Origin: Strobilurus pachycystidiatus
Lineage: Eukaryota > Basidiomycota > Agaricomycetes > Agaricales > Physalacriaceae
Assembly (NCBI GenBank): GCA_019915135.1
Contig: JAHLMK010000004.1
Location: forward strand, 496,001 to 560,000
Direction of reading: 5' to 3'
DNA: 64,000 nt
The notes below the pieces were generated by a model that saw only the letters and a list, made by a program, of their open reading frames with translations, did not search any database and was not told where the DNA came from. Numbering within the stretch: position 1 is the first letter of the stretch; each line of letters opens with the position of its first letter. Of this stretch, positions 1-10,908 are shown one piece after another. The translations under genes were made by a program, and so were the position numbers.

Positions 1-57
1 GACAAGGAAGCGGCGAAGATGAAGGAGATTGATGATGCTCTATTGGCTCTAGCTTAA
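1..57 (+). CDS. 3' end of an unidentified gene
   Basis: The first 57 bases read as an open frame of 18 codons ending in TAA. The visible tail is charged and looks helical: it runs DKEAAKMKEIDDALLALA and stops. It is the last part of a gene whose body lies left of the window. The fragment is too short to name a family. An acid-lysine-rich tail ending in a short hydrophobic run is common in coiled-coil proteins, but that is only a remark on composition. Confidence 0.5.
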   Translation, partial: DKEAAKMKEIDDALLALA

Positions 58-377
58 TCTTGGTTGAACATGCTTGAATACATTGCATACTGTACATGGT
101 CAAGATCCTACCTGTACCTACAACGCGTTCGAACTCAACTTGAAGCAGGAATCAGAAGATTCTTCGTTCAAGGTTAATGATGGCAGCCTCAGGTGTGGCC
201 GCCTGAGACTACGGGCCGTCGCAGGGCACCTGGGACTTCCATCTGGCCTTGGACCTGCCCTTTACTGAAAGGACGTTACAGGTCAGTGGCCGGGAGTGAC
301 TACTCCAGGAGACAGCAGACTCAGATCTTCTCGCGATCGCAGGGGGATTTTTCCAGCCGCGGTCATATGATGACTCT

Positions 378-1345
378 AGGATGCGTGACAGGGGTGCTTC
401 TTTCATCTACATCCACGCCCAACTCGCCTATGCAGTCTGCCCAAAGAGATCGTCGACACAATAATCGGCCTCCTCTAGATGAAATTTCAATGATCCTTTC
501 CCTCATCTCCCGCTCGTGGTGCACACGCAGTCAGGCCCACTTTTTCCACACCGTTACGCCCAGAGCCGCAAACAAGTCCAAGGATTCAGAGACACTGGCA
601 GCGTCTCCCCATCTGTGTCCCCTCCCTCGACATCTGAGGTTCGTGGACGGTGACACCGTGAGGACGTTGGCTGCCTTCCCGAAAACATATTCCTCCACAT
701 CGTGGAAGTTGATTTCAACTTCAAAACGGCCAGCGCTCAAACAAAGTCCTTTCGCAGCTGGTAGATCCCTACAGCCCTTGCATGGCAATACCCCGAACCT
801 CTCTTCTCCTAAAACATAGAGTCGCTCATGTGCCGAGACACGTCATTGACCGCGCAAATTGAAAGCAAGCCCTCGATCTTGAGCGTTTCATTCGAACCCG
901 GGGTGGAGGCGCTCGTATCCCAGATCGCGCTCATTCACGGAATACACCACGTCAAAGTTATAGCCCAGGAAGCCATCCTAAATTTGACCCATTGCACCGC
1001 TATCCGGTGCCTCGACTACACGCCCATTTACCATCCCAGGGTCTCCGAAGCTCTCCATACCATATCTGCAAACATGCTCAACTTGCGCTACCTCCATCTC
1101 AGGTCCGCACCTGTTACCCCAGAGAATCACCCACTTGCACGTCAGCTATTACTCATTCAATTTCTCCGAGGCATGCCAGTACATCCGTACTCCAATGGTG
1201 TCCGATGCTCACAGACGTTGTCCTCGAGCTGCACGACTTGGACGCGCGCCCACAGATATCGTGTCGAGAGACATTCTCCAGATCTTGGAGGAGAACCTCA
1301 GGCCGTGGTCTTGGAACGCCGTCGGCACGGTGTATGTACAATAGT
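378..1345 (+). pseudogene. Decayed F-box-type gene
   Basis: Three frames in turn carry stretches that look like one basidiomycete F-box/leucine-rich protein. Around 490-560 there is the usual block ISRSWCTRSQAHFFHTV, followed by RHLRFVDGDTVRTLAAFP near 640-690. Around 690-740 the family-like reading (VEVDFNFKTASAQTKSF) moves to another frame and meets a stop. From 828 a third open stretch continues with leucine-rich repeats (LTHCTAIRCLDYTP, NMLNLRYLHLRS) and breaks again near 1150. No set of plausible introns joins these pieces into one reading frame, so I call it a pseudogene; a badly resolved multi-exon gene is the alternative. The true ends are uncertain. Confidence 0.45.
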
Positions 1346-1581
1346 ACACGGCGTGGTCCCCCTTGGAACTGCCTGTGTCATCAAACTCATTTCTTCTCTA
1401 TCACTGATAAACTACCATCAGCAAGCTCCACAATCGGACTTCTTTTGGACTTTTTGACACTTGTGCCGTACGATTTCACGGGGATGCATATAACGTTGGG
1501 GAAGACCTATTGAATCGAATCTGTTTATAGGTCTGACAACCTCGGTGGTGACAGGAATCGTCGCTTCCACCTGTCTGCAAG

Positions 1582-3107
1582 ATGTGGAGAATCACCTCGT
1601 TCGACAACTTCCCCCCAATCACAGGCGTCCGTTGGTTCAATGTCTTTGTGTTCGTGGCCACGCCCGTCATTGGGTTTGCCGGATTTTGGCTGGCCGAAGT
1701 CTCTCGCGCTACCATGCTGTGGGCCTTCGCATACTATATTTTCAGCATGCTAGGTACGTTGTCCCCCATGATTACGTTCTCCGATAAATAATCATGGAAA
1801 CTCTCCATAGGAATGACTGCTGGTACGCCTAAGATTCCTTCAATCTTCGGACTCTCACCATGACCAGGAAATCACCGTCTCTGGTCTCATCGCTCGTTTA
1901 ACGCGACTTTGCCCCTGCAGCTGTTCCTGCTCGCTGCGAGCACAAGTTCTGTTCAGGGATCAGCCTACTTCTGGGCCCGCAGTCATCGCTCTCACCACCG
2001 CCACACTGACACGGATATGGATCCCTACAACGCCACCCGAGGTTTCTGGTGGAACCATCTGGGCTGGATAGTGTTCACGACCGATCTCCGGTCTGGTCCA
2101 GCAGACGTCTCGGACTTGAAGAAGGACAAACTTCTACAGTTGCAGCATAGGCTATATTTCTACCTTATGCCTTTTTGGGGCTTCATTCTTCCAACGGTCG
2201 TCCCCGGCTACTTTTGGGGTGACTGGCTCGGTGGATTCTGCTTCGCGGGGATGCTTCGTCTCACAATGGCACACCACGTAAGTCCTCACATTCGATGGAT
2301 ATTGGAAGGACACTGACGCGTCGTTCAGAGCACCTTTGCCCTCAACTCCGTTGCGCACCACCTCGGATCCGCACCGTACGATGATCGCCTCACTCCTCGC
2401 GATCACTTTGTCACTGCCATCCTCACGATGGGCGAAGGCTATCACAACTTCCACCACCAGTTCCCCATGGACTACCGCAACGCTATCATCTGGTATCAGT
2501 TCGACCCTACGAAATGGTTCATTGCCACTTGCAAGTACCTTGGATTAGCTAATCATCTCCGCACTTTTTCCGGAAATGAGATCGCCAAGGGTGCTTTGAC
2601 GATGCAGCTCAAAAACCTCAAAGCAGTACAGGAAACGCTGACCTGGCCGACACCAGAGGACAAGCTCCCGGTCGTCACTTGGGATACCTGTAGGTCACCT
2701 TCTTTCTTACCTCGGTGGGTGCTTACCCCTCTCATAGTCCAGAAGGAATCGGAAACTTGCACTCTCATCCTCATCGCTGGGTTCCTGCACGACGTATCTT
2801 CCTTCCTGAAGGAGCACCCTGGTGGTTCTGCTCTTCTTCGCGCCAACACTGGTAAGGACATGACAGCAGCCTTCTTCGGAGGTGTCTACAACCACTCGAA
2901 CGCGGCACACAACGTGAGTAGGCAGCGTATAAAAAGTGTCCTCACTCACCCACGCCTCGTCAACAGCTCCTGTCCATGATGCGCGTCGCCGTGCTGGAGA
3001 ATGGTGTTGAGGTGCTCAACGAAAATGGCCCTCATTTAGTGAAACCTGAGCAGGCTATCCCGCCATCTCAGAGTCTCTACATTGCCGAGCGACGTCCACT
3101 GGCATGA
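1582..3107 (+). CDS. OLE1: Delta-9 fatty-acid (stearoyl-CoA) desaturase with C-terminal cytochrome b5 domain
   Basis: ER-membrane enzyme that puts the first double bond into palmitoyl- and stearoyl-CoA. Exons 1582-1753, 1811-1822, 1868-2277, 2329-2689, 2738-2913 and 2967-3107 join in frame to 423 residues. All three histidine boxes are present: HRLWSH, HRSHH and HNFHH (in EGYHNFHHQFP). The cytochrome b5 tail has HDVSSFLKEHPGG, with the first haem-ligand His missing from its usual HPGG context only by spacing I cannot verify. Exon 2 is a 12-nt micro-exon (phase 1 on both sides) encoding GMTA between the membrane span and the first box. The residue before that box is Asn where Tyr is usual. Fungal homologues are usually longer at the N-terminus; the ATG is preceded directly by a possible acceptor (CTGCAAG), so an upstream exon may be missing. 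Identity is firm from the three boxes in order. Confidence 0.9.
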
Positions 3108-4033
3108 TTGGAACATCGAGGGACGAGCAAGGAATGGCCCAGTAGATACATATAGTTTTCACAACACCGTTTGTCATACTTGAAGGACGCAAGTCCGAAT
3201 ATATTGACATTTGCAGACCCAAGAATGGAGAACACATCGAGTGTATGGTAGTAGTTGAATTCAACTCATCGACCATCAGTGTTACGGATGAGACGATACC
3301 GTCTGCAAACATAGAAAGTCAGGTACTGTATGATATATCAGTACACATATCGAGCGTGCTAATTACCCCGCTGTTCCAAAGCTGACCTTGACCTCCGTGC
3401 TCACTGTCATGAGCCGGCGACTTGTCTACACAGATCAAAGAACCGACAGGTGGTGCTGGTTGCTCTGATGCGCCACATAGCCCAGATCACTTGCATCAAT
3501 GATAATAAAGTTCCTTTCACACATTTCTCTCTCTTTGAATTGAGAACGTATCGTGAGACAAAGGCAGTCTGTCGCTAGCGCTTGACAGAGCTTGACGTCT
3601 CGAAGAGTTCTTCTCAGCGTGATCTCGACTGAATGTAGAAACTGTCGGCGACCTCGGGATATCAGGAAAGAGTGGAGAGACATCAGAAAGTGACTGTCAA
3701 TGGATAGATTGAGTGAGTTCAAAATAGAAGTGCCAATTTATTGCACAGCGGGACCATAGTAATGCAGAAGAAGAGGTTCGAGGGCAACAACGATGGTCTG
3801 ATGGCCACCACGTTGTGCACAGGCACATCCGGATATGCATCGGATCAAGATGGCACGTGCTCGCCATCCATAGGGCACAGCTTCCCATATTGACATGGCG
3901 ACCAACCATCCTCGCCGCTATCTCTCTCTTCATTTCTTTCATTTCACCTTCTATTTTTCACGAAATTCACGACTTGCCCGGCGCAAGATTTCCATTCTTT
4001 TCAGTGGCTAATTCTGGTTCAATTACCCGGCCG
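3108..4033. other. Intergenic region
   Basis: About 0.9 kb between the desaturase stop and the next ATG. Open frames here on both strands have no recognisable motif or splice-consistent continuation. The last 100 bases before 4034 are pyrimidine-rich (tctctctcttcatttctttc), a common feature just upstream of fungal starts, and probably hold the promoter of the next gene. Confidence 0.4.
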
Positions 4034-5053
4034 ATGATGGCGTCGACCGCCACATCGTCGACTGCGACTGCGGCGGCATCCACCAGTTCTTCCCCAGAAC
4101 AGCGCGCACAGGCTGAGCCTTTGCCAGTCAAGCGAGGCGAGATTGGGTACTCTGAACCGCTTGCCGTGCAGCCAGCAGAGAGCGCTCCGGGCTCCCCATT
4201 ACCTGTGCTACCAGAGAGGCATCCTGCGGACAGAGACGCACCACCCTCCATCGACTCCCCTTCGGTTCCCCCCACGGCCCCTGCCCCAGATCCTGCACCT
4301 GCCAGCCCGTTCAGGTCCGCGAGTGTCATCCCCGCTCTGAACATCAATCCCACAGCCAAGACGAAAAAGCGCTTTCGTTTCTGGAAGAGCGAGAAGGTCC
4401 CTACGTACGGCGGAATCCGACTCACCACTTTCCTTGCCTTCGTTGTCCAAGTTCTTATACTCGGCGGTACCGCCGCTGCCTGGGTTCTGGCGGTCAAAGC
4501 CCTCGACCGAAACCACACAGATGACTCTGGGGACAACCAGATAAACGGAGACACGTCGTCCATCTTTGTTCATGTCGTTTTCGCGATCGGAATTCTTGGT
4601 CAGCTTCTGTTTTTGGAGCGTCGCGTCTATCGCCTACGCGCCGAGAGATATTCGTACGTCCATCCGGGGGAAATCCTCCCCAGATCTCGCAGTCGAGCGT
4701 TGGTGGACACGACTATGGCCTACGCACCTTGGAATCGTCCACCCCTGCCCACGTACGCTGCTGCATTAGCACAGAGTGGCGTGGGTACGGGCGACGTCGA
4801 AGACCATATCATTGCGCAGCCACCGCCTCCTGCCTACGGCAATACGCGTGGTAGCACCCTGTTGCTAGCTGGATTCCTGAGAGATAGTCTCAGAGCACAG
4901 CGTCCTGTCTCTGCGCGCAGTGAATTCACTATCGTAGAGCGGCCGGCAAGTTATGCTAGCAGGGACGAGGAGTGGGAAGAAATACAGGATGCGGAGAGGG
5001 CGCGGACCTTGGAGGAAACGTTGGCGAGGTTAGAACGCCCGCGGCGAGAGTGA
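4034..5053 (+). CDS. Two-span membrane protein with proline-rich, disordered flanks
   Basis: Intronless frame of 339 residues starting at the first ATG in frame (ATGATG); the frame is open further upstream but has no ATG. Residues 1-110 are Ser/Ala/Pro-rich and look disordered. A basic patch (KTKKRFRFWKSEK) precedes a hydrophobic span (TTFLAFVVQVLILGGTAAAWVL). A 30-residue polar loop with NHTDDSGD follows, then a second span (IFVHVVFAIGILGQLLFLERRV). The C-terminal half is polar, with PPLPTYAAAL and PPPPAYG motifs (PPxY-like, possible WW-domain ligands) and a charged helical end. This N-disordered/two-span/PPxY layout is frequent in Agaricomycete proteins of unknown function. I do not recognise a named family. 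Confidence 0.75.
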   Translation: MMASTATSSTATAAASTSSSPEQRAQAEPLPVKRGEIGYSEPLAVQPAESAPGSPLPVLPERHPADRDAPPSIDSPSVPPTAPAPDPAPASPFRSASVIPALNINPTAKTKKRFRFWKSEKVPTYGGIRLTTFLAFVVQVLILGGTAAAWVLAVKALDRNHTDDSGDNQINGDTSSIFVHVVFAIGILGQLLFLERRVYRLRAERYSYVHPGEILPRSRSRALVDTTMAYAPWNRPPLPTYAAALAQSGVGTGDVEDHIIAQPPPPAYGNTRGSTLLLAGFLRDSLRAQRPVSARSEFTIVERPASYASRDEEWEEIQDAERARTLEETLARLERPRRE

Positions 5054-5596
5054 CATCCGGAAAGTGACTCGTTGCTTGCATCTGGGGTACGGAATCTCCT
5101 GAATGTCTTTACCTTCGCAGTCATTGACAAGGTCCGCGGTTGTTATAGGCTGTCAACGTTTGAACCTTTGTCAGCGCTCTGCTCAATATTGCGTCCTGAA
5201 TGCGTCACCCGACGAATTATAGCGCCACTGAAGCTTACTAAGTTAGTGTATCCTTTTCGTCAATTTGCTGTCTGTTGTATAGCTCCAATACATTCCGCTT
5301 TGTTTTCAGAACGGCCCTCATGAACGATGTCATCGACCAATGTCGCGTCTTGCCACCTGCAGGCCATTTCGGGCGGTCAACAAGGACTGAAACTTTGATG
5401 TCAACAAAGTTGTTTTTGGCTCCGCCCACGCAACGTCCCTGATCAGTGGCGGTCGAGCCGTAACCTCCGTTCAACGCTTACACAACTCTAGAATGGGTTT
5501 TTGGAACCTCCGCTTTCATTGAGGATGGACGATGACTCAGAATGAAGGCTTGGTAACCTCAAAATATCGTTCTTGTATATGATGTCACGAATCTCT

Positions 5597-5603
5597 TATA
5601 AGG
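5597..5603 (+). promoter_or_regulatory. TATA-like box of arrestin-like copy 1
   Basis: TATAAGG lies 60 bases before the chosen ATG at 5657. The spacing is what supports that start over earlier non-ATG openings in the frame. Confidence 0.35.
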
Positions 5604-5656
5604 CCAGGGTCTGTGGCTACGCTCCTTCATTCCTACCCACGCACCTCCTCAATCGA

Positions 5657-7142
5657 ATGCTCACACAACGCTACAACTCGTCCTGCAGTACTCTCGTCGA
5701 CACTCTTCCTCCCTACGTCACAGCGTCACAGCCTCCATGCTATTCTTCTGACCCCGCTTGTGGGGAACAAAGTATCGAACACTCTCCTCGAATTCATGAA
5801 TCTCGCGTCCCAAGTGGCACTTTCATCAGCAAGAACGGCAGCGTTACTGTCGTCATCCCGGACCAGGAGGAGGGCGTCATCACGCCTACCTTTGGTCGGC
5901 TAGGCAAGGTTGGCGGTGCCCTGTTGCTCGATAAGCACGAAAGTGTTTCTCAGGTGAAGATGAAGGTGGGCTTACAGCGTTCTTGACCCAATTTTGCGCG
6001 TCTCTGACGTGTGTCTCCTTTCGTAGCTTCTTGGCACGCTCGACTATCTTAACTCAGAACGCGGCCCAATGTCGGTCACCACAGTCGACATGGCTATGAC
6101 TCTTTGGTCATCCGACCAGGGCCAGTGCCCAGCGTCAGTCCCGTTCAGCTTCACCATGCCCGCCACCTTCAAAGACGTTGATGAAACTCCCCATCCCTTA
6201 CCACCCAGCTTCGTGCACTCAGCGCCTGGAGCCAATAATGGGCTGGTGGTGACCTCTGTGTATACCCTTCTCGTGCACGTGTATTATACCCGACGAAACG
6301 TTGGCTTCATCTCCAAAACAAAAGTGTATGAGGACGTGTTTACCCTGATGATACGCGCTGTTGACCGTTGTCTTTTGTTCTAGTCTTCGCGTTCCGTTGA
6401 GGTATCACCCTCGAACGCGACCAAACCGACCGATATTACCGATCCCTTTGTTCAGTACTATCAAGTCGTCGCCTGAAGAATGGTCACAGAACTTGTCCGC
6501 GATGAAGATGAAAGTGAAACATTCCCAACCTGCGCAGCCCATCGAGATCAATGTACGCGATATTCTTCCATGGTCACCTTCACCTTTCTAACAAACTCTC
6601 ACAGACTCTTATACCATCTGTCCAGATATTCTCGTTCTCCGATATCATACCCGTACACGTTCAGTTGACCGGTCATCTCGACTCGCTTCGTCAATTCCTC
6701 CGCGAGCTTCCTATTCAAGACTCCTCTATTTCGCCTGTGAAGGTGTCCTTGTTACGGCAGATTTCGGTAGACGTGCGTGGTATACGAACGTGGCGAAATA
6801 TCGTCATCGGCGAGGGCAAAGTCTGCTCAGTGCCGCCGTCTGTAACTCATCTCGACTACTACCCTGACGAAGGGGAAGCACTAGACTGGGAGGGTGAGGT
6901 CCAGACGAGACCTGATGTGACCGTCGGTGGGTTCGCTGCCTCCGGCGTTTTGGTCAAGGTTTATTCATTCTATTTCTGATACCAAGATTCTCAAGCACTG
7001 ACCGCTGCGGTACTCTGCTTAGGATTTCATTTTGGTGACCTTGACCCCACCACCGATCGCGCCCTTCATCCAGACTCAGGTGCAAGTTCCCATACGGCTA
7101 GTGACGGACCCATGGATAGACTCACCAAATCACCTTTTATGA
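5657..7142 (+). CDS. Arrestin-like (N-terminal-fold) protein, copy 1
   Basis: Exons 5657-5965, 6027-6325, 6384-6552, 6605-6958 and 7023-7142 give 416 residues. The middle has a hydrophobic-alternating beta pattern ending in FISKTKV, then YHPRTRPNRPILPIP after a phase-2 intron, then SLLRQISVDVRG, as in fungal arrestin-like adaptor proteins. Such proteins usually recruit ubiquitin ligases to plasma-membrane transporters; that role is inferred from the fold only. The start at 5657 fits a TATA-like TATAAGG about 60 bases upstream; the upstream part of the same frame has only non-ATG starts. A paralogue lies at 13988-15574 with the same PRTRP block and the same phase-2 intron just before it. No PPxY motif stands out. 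Confidence 0.7.
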
Positions 7143-7596
7143 TTTCAGATCTGATATTCCTGACTCGTGACTCGTTTATTCTACTGCCCTTTGTGTGGCC
7201 CCATCAACTGTCCGAGTCATACTCACGCTCGATTGTCTTCAGTTGCCGTACCATACATTGTCCTGTACATTGAAAATTTCTACTCATCTTTCTTCGGAAA
7301 CGAAATTGCGCCCCAGACACAATCCTGTCCACTAGCCGCGGTCCATCAGGTTCCTGTGCAGCCTCTGAAGCTTCATATACGGTTGCAAGACGTCCTAATA
7401 CATTCGCCCGTGTGCTTATAAGTATACATCTATCTGGTCGTATTCATGTCCAAGAGGAGAAGAGGTGCTCTGCGACCCTTCGTAACACCAACTCCAACAT
7501 CATCAGAGTTCAGTCGCGTGGATGACTGAGGCAAGAGGGTTCGCAACGTTTGAACAACATCCATGATATCACGATCGCCAAAAGACTATAATAATT
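7143..7596. other. Intergenic region downstream of arrestin-like copy 1
   Basis: No frame with family motifs or sensible splice sites is seen on either strand. The stretch ends at the left inverted repeat that begins at 7597. Confidence 0.4.
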
Positions 7597-7662
7597 AGTC
7601 TGAGCTAGGTTAAGAGGACCCTTGGAGGTGCGCCCCGGACTTTGAAATTTAGTGATGGCCGC
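7597..7662 (+). repeat. Left terminal inverted repeat
   Basis: Begins AGTCTGAGCTAGG; pairs with 8052-8117. Confidence 0.6.
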
Positions 7663-8051
7663 TCTGCCTCGGTGATTCCCGTGTCTGCTTCGGGATCGAG
7701 GACGAGTACCGAGTCAACAATGTACTATCCCTCTGTTAAGAGTGTTCCAATCCCTGCATCTACAGAAGTCAAGGAATCTCATTGATACACACTATTATGA
7801 TATTACTCTCTCTAATGGGGCCCGAAAATAAAACACAAGCGTGTGACACGGCAAAAAAGGAGCATCAAACTTTGATCAAACTTGTAAATTTTGTGTGCGG
7901 AGATCCTGGTCAGCATTGCATAGCAGAAAGACACATTGAGTTTCTGGCTACAAAGCAAACTCCATGGCGCCATGAGGGAACGAATGAAAGAAGTAAGTTA
8001 CATACGAAAAGTTGTGCAGTGGAACACCTGAATCTCGGCCACGGTCGCCGC

Positions 8052-8117
8052 GCGGCCATCACGAATTTTCAAAGTCCGGGGCGCACCTCCAGGGCTCCTC
8101 TTAACCTAGTCCAGACT
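8052..8117 (-). repeat. Right terminal inverted repeat
   Basis: Read on the minus strand it begins AGTCTGGACTAGG; pairs with 7597-7662, with scattered substitutions. Confidence 0.6.
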
Positions 8118-8574
8118 CTATACGCAAGGTGAACGATTATCTTCATCCGACGATAGAGGCTGGAATTCGAGACTATATAATAATACCCGAGTGTACTGAT
8201 CCACTGCGTCAGCTCCAAGGCAACATTCCAACCCTTCCCGCCCGCTCCGCCCAGTTCGTCTACAAATTTACCAAATTTCTGGGAAAAGAAGACCAATTAA
8301 TCAGCGAGAGAAAGACATAGATGTCAAGCCTATCATCGATAGCCATGCCTTTAGTGCTGAGTGGGGTCCCACCGCCTTCGCTCGGCAGAGATCCGATTGT
8401 CGAACGTTTGATACGATCCCCGACATAGCCGCTAGCAGGGATAATAGTCACCAGAGCCACAATGCAGATTCCAAAGAACCACTTGAGCGTGGGGGACTTA
8501 CCACCATCATCACAAATTCCGACGCTGCTCCCTAGGGCCTTTTTCCTCGCTGCTCGGTGCTCTTTGAACAGCAT
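8069..8574 (-). CDS. Candidate small one-span membrane protein (doubtful)
   Basis: From an ATG at 8574 the minus strand encodes 86 residues with one clear hydrophobic span (WFFGICIVALVTIIPASGY) flanked by basic residues. A 38-nt GT-AG interval (8316-8279) would join it to a second open stretch, KFGKFVDELGGAGGKGWNV and onwards. That second exon runs into the right inverted repeat of the neighbouring element, so its last 15 or so codons would be element-derived. The intron is shorter than most in this window. No family was recognised. It may be a real small gene whose 3' end was replaced by the insertion, or chance. Confidence 0.25.
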
Positions 8575-9371
8575 ATGGTTAATTATTCTCTATATCTCAA
8601 CAACCAACCCTCACGGGCCAAACCAGCCTGCCGAGGTTACAATACGTATCCACCAGCCTGTCGAGGTCATAATACGACGCCTTTCGGGTGTAAAAAATAC
8701 TTCACGTTGTTGCCAATAATTTCTGTACACACAGCTCATTTTTACGAGTGCCCTTGACCTCCCGACAACGTTCTGCGTCGTCCTGCGCCCTCAGACCTCC
8801 TCAGACCTCTGCGAGTGACCCTGCGTCCATCGCCTTTTTTAAGGTTCACGCTCCGACTGAATTACTTCGTGCCATTTGTTCCGCCGTGTCCCGCATCATT
8901 GTTAGCCGACGCTAGATGCCGAGCACAGTTACGGCGGCGATCCGGGTAGCGCGCAAATGACAAGACAGCAGATGTCCACCTTAGCTCTATCGACTTAAGA
9001 TTCAATGTTTCAACTCTTGTATTATGATAGTAGTGCTTCTAACACGGAGACTGGAATCTTGCCCATCAACACTCTATCCACTATGGGGCCATATAGAGCC
9101 ATGCGAGGAGAATTTCCGCCTGCTGCAGATTGCTTCATGCTTGCGAGGCAGCTCAATATCTTCTACGGCCTATATTTGACTCTGTAATTATGTGATGGAG
9201 GGGATTAGATGGTATAATGATATCCTCTCTCTGCCTCATGCCGTGTTGTGGATTGGAGTACGTTATGCGCGACGGGGGCATCGAGCGTGCGTCTGGTCTA
9301 TGGCGGATCGGTAGTGGGGATAGCAGGTAGATTAAAGATAACCGCACATATCTGTACTCTACGCTGCGTCC

Positions 9372-9410
9372 GGCGATCCTGGAGGGTCCGTGCCGTGTAT
9401 TTATTGATTG
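9372..9410 (+). repeat. Dispersed 39-bp repeat, copy 1
   Basis: Starts GGCGATCCTGGAGGGTCCGT and ends TTATTGATTG. By eye it is identical to the reverse complement of 40347-40385; the flanks are unrelated. Confidence 0.6.
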
Positions 9411-10892
9411 CACCGTTAGGCCCACGCCTACCAGGTAGGTTAGCCGATGTTACTTGGAGCTCAACGGCCGCTTTCCCGCAACTTCTTTGCGCCACCGCCC
9501 TTCAGATCTGAGATCCGAGCCATCCAAACCAGAGCATGACATACATACACGACAACAATTCTGTCCCAAACATCCCCCTTAAATGCCCAATCGTGAACGC
9601 TGCAGTTTAGAGAGATGTGGACGGTATGATACTGTGAGCGATGGCACTGGCAGTTTATTCACGTAGATGACCATCCGGGTTTCGTTGGAGCCGGGTCAGA
9701 CCGCCCGCGCACGAGTGTATGAAAGCAGTATTGAGGAAGGTGTACTTACGATTGCGCCGACTGACAGTGGCAGAACGCTCCTACCAGGCTCCAACAGACG
9801 AGCAGAGCTAGAGAGATGGGGAAGCGGAATAAAAGTCCTCAGTGAATCTGCGACCGCCGACCGGTACAACGAAATAGCATATACTCTTCACTGAGAATAT
9901 GTCAAAGAGGTATTATTGTTGAGGTTACAATTAAATCACCTGGAAGCGGGGACGGCTACATTTGCGCAGCGCTTGCACAAGTAGAGCCGGGTGAGCGCGC
10001 TTTTGTCTCTCAGTAATTTAAAAAAGAGTCCAATCGCCATACCTGATGAAGTCCAAGCAGCGTTGACAATGCAAAACGAGCCGGCCGATGGCGTACTATA
10101 CTGTAAGCCTGAGATCCTTGAGCGTCAAAGAAACTTCAAATAGCAAGAGAAGCCTGGAGGGTCACCTCCAAATAGTAAACGATGAAAGGGTAAGGAGTCC
10201 CCGTTGAAGACTGGTGTATCCTCCGCTGAATTATGGACCTCCAATTCGAAGGTGTTCTTCGAGCAATTGTGGCAGGCGTATGTCCGAGTCAGGAGGATCC
10301 TTTCTGGGTACACAAACTCCACAAAGTCCCCTGTCAATGGTCAGCCTCCAGGGAAGAGCTTCGACTTGTTCCATGGTGTCCTCATGCCTCGATTACTGGG
10401 AAGAGCAGTCCTTGCACTCCCGCAGAGTTGATAGCGGATATCTTTCTCAGAGCAGAACCTTCACCTTCGTAGAATGTACAAGAAGGTAAAGCGAGGTCTT
10501 CAGTGCGCATATCTTCGAAGATAATATTCAATCATAACTAACTTAGTATAGTCAGTCAAGACTCGAACGAGAGTTGAACACAGAATAGCAGCTACTTATC
10601 CAGTTGGTCGAATGTCAGTCGAATGTTTAGTTGTAAGAGGTCAAATCCAAGTCAAACCGACCCTGCAGCTGAACCGGCTGCCGGAAAATCGGACCGGACT
10701 GGATGGGTTTGGACCGAAGTGATGCAGAGTGATGCACCTTTTCCTTTTCGCCCACCATCTCCGTTGACCTCAGTTGAGCTTCGACTCGGGCACGGAACTG
10801 AGTCACATCTATTCAAGTCTTCGCAATACCGCATCCGTCGACACGGAACCGAGGTATGTCATCTTTGTGACATGTCGAAGTTTCATCTCAAG

Positions 10893-10898
10893 TATAAA
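10893..10898 (+). promoter_or_regulatory. TATA box upstream of the TatD gene
   Basis: TATAAA lies only 16 bases before the ATG at 10909 and 103 before the ATG at 10996. If it is the main promoter element, transcription would start past 10909 and favour the second ATG. Confidence 0.35.
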
Positions 10899-10908
10899 GA
10901 GACAGTGA

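Larger units (their letters stand above)
7597..8117. mobile_element. Short non-autonomous element with ~66-bp terminal inverted repeats (MITE-like)
   Basis: The sequence 7597-7662 matches the reverse complement of 8052-8117 at roughly nine positions in ten, including an unbroken 19-base core (GGAGGTGCGCCCCGGACTT). The 390-base interior encodes nothing recognisable; one 116-codon frame from 7782 has no motif. The size and long imperfect repeats fit a miniature inverted-repeat element or the remains of a DNA transposon. I could not fix a target-site duplication: both flanks contain CTATA, but not directly at the repeat ends. Confidence 0.55.
8575..10908. other. Gene-poor 2.3 kb stretch
   Basis: No convincing gene. 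There is an imperfect double repeat at about 8628-8688 (CCAGCCTGCCGAGG and CCAGCCTGTCGAGG units about 30 bases apart), a dispersed 39-bp repeat at 9372-9410, and several short open frames on both strands without motifs. A minus-strand frame at 10125-10337 contains one CxxC but nothing else zinc-finger-like. Confidence 0.4.

Noticed and set aside
7782..8132. 116-codon plus-strand open frame inside the MITE-like element
   Set aside because: No motif, and its end overlaps the inverted repeat; composition does not look coding.
9667..9894. 75-codon plus-strand open frame
   Set aside because: Has an ATG but no motif or splice context; within chance expectation in a 2.3-kb gap.
10125..10337. Minus-strand frame with a CHNC motif, suggestive of a zinc-binding domain
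   Set aside because: A single CxxC with no second pair; not enough to call a gene.
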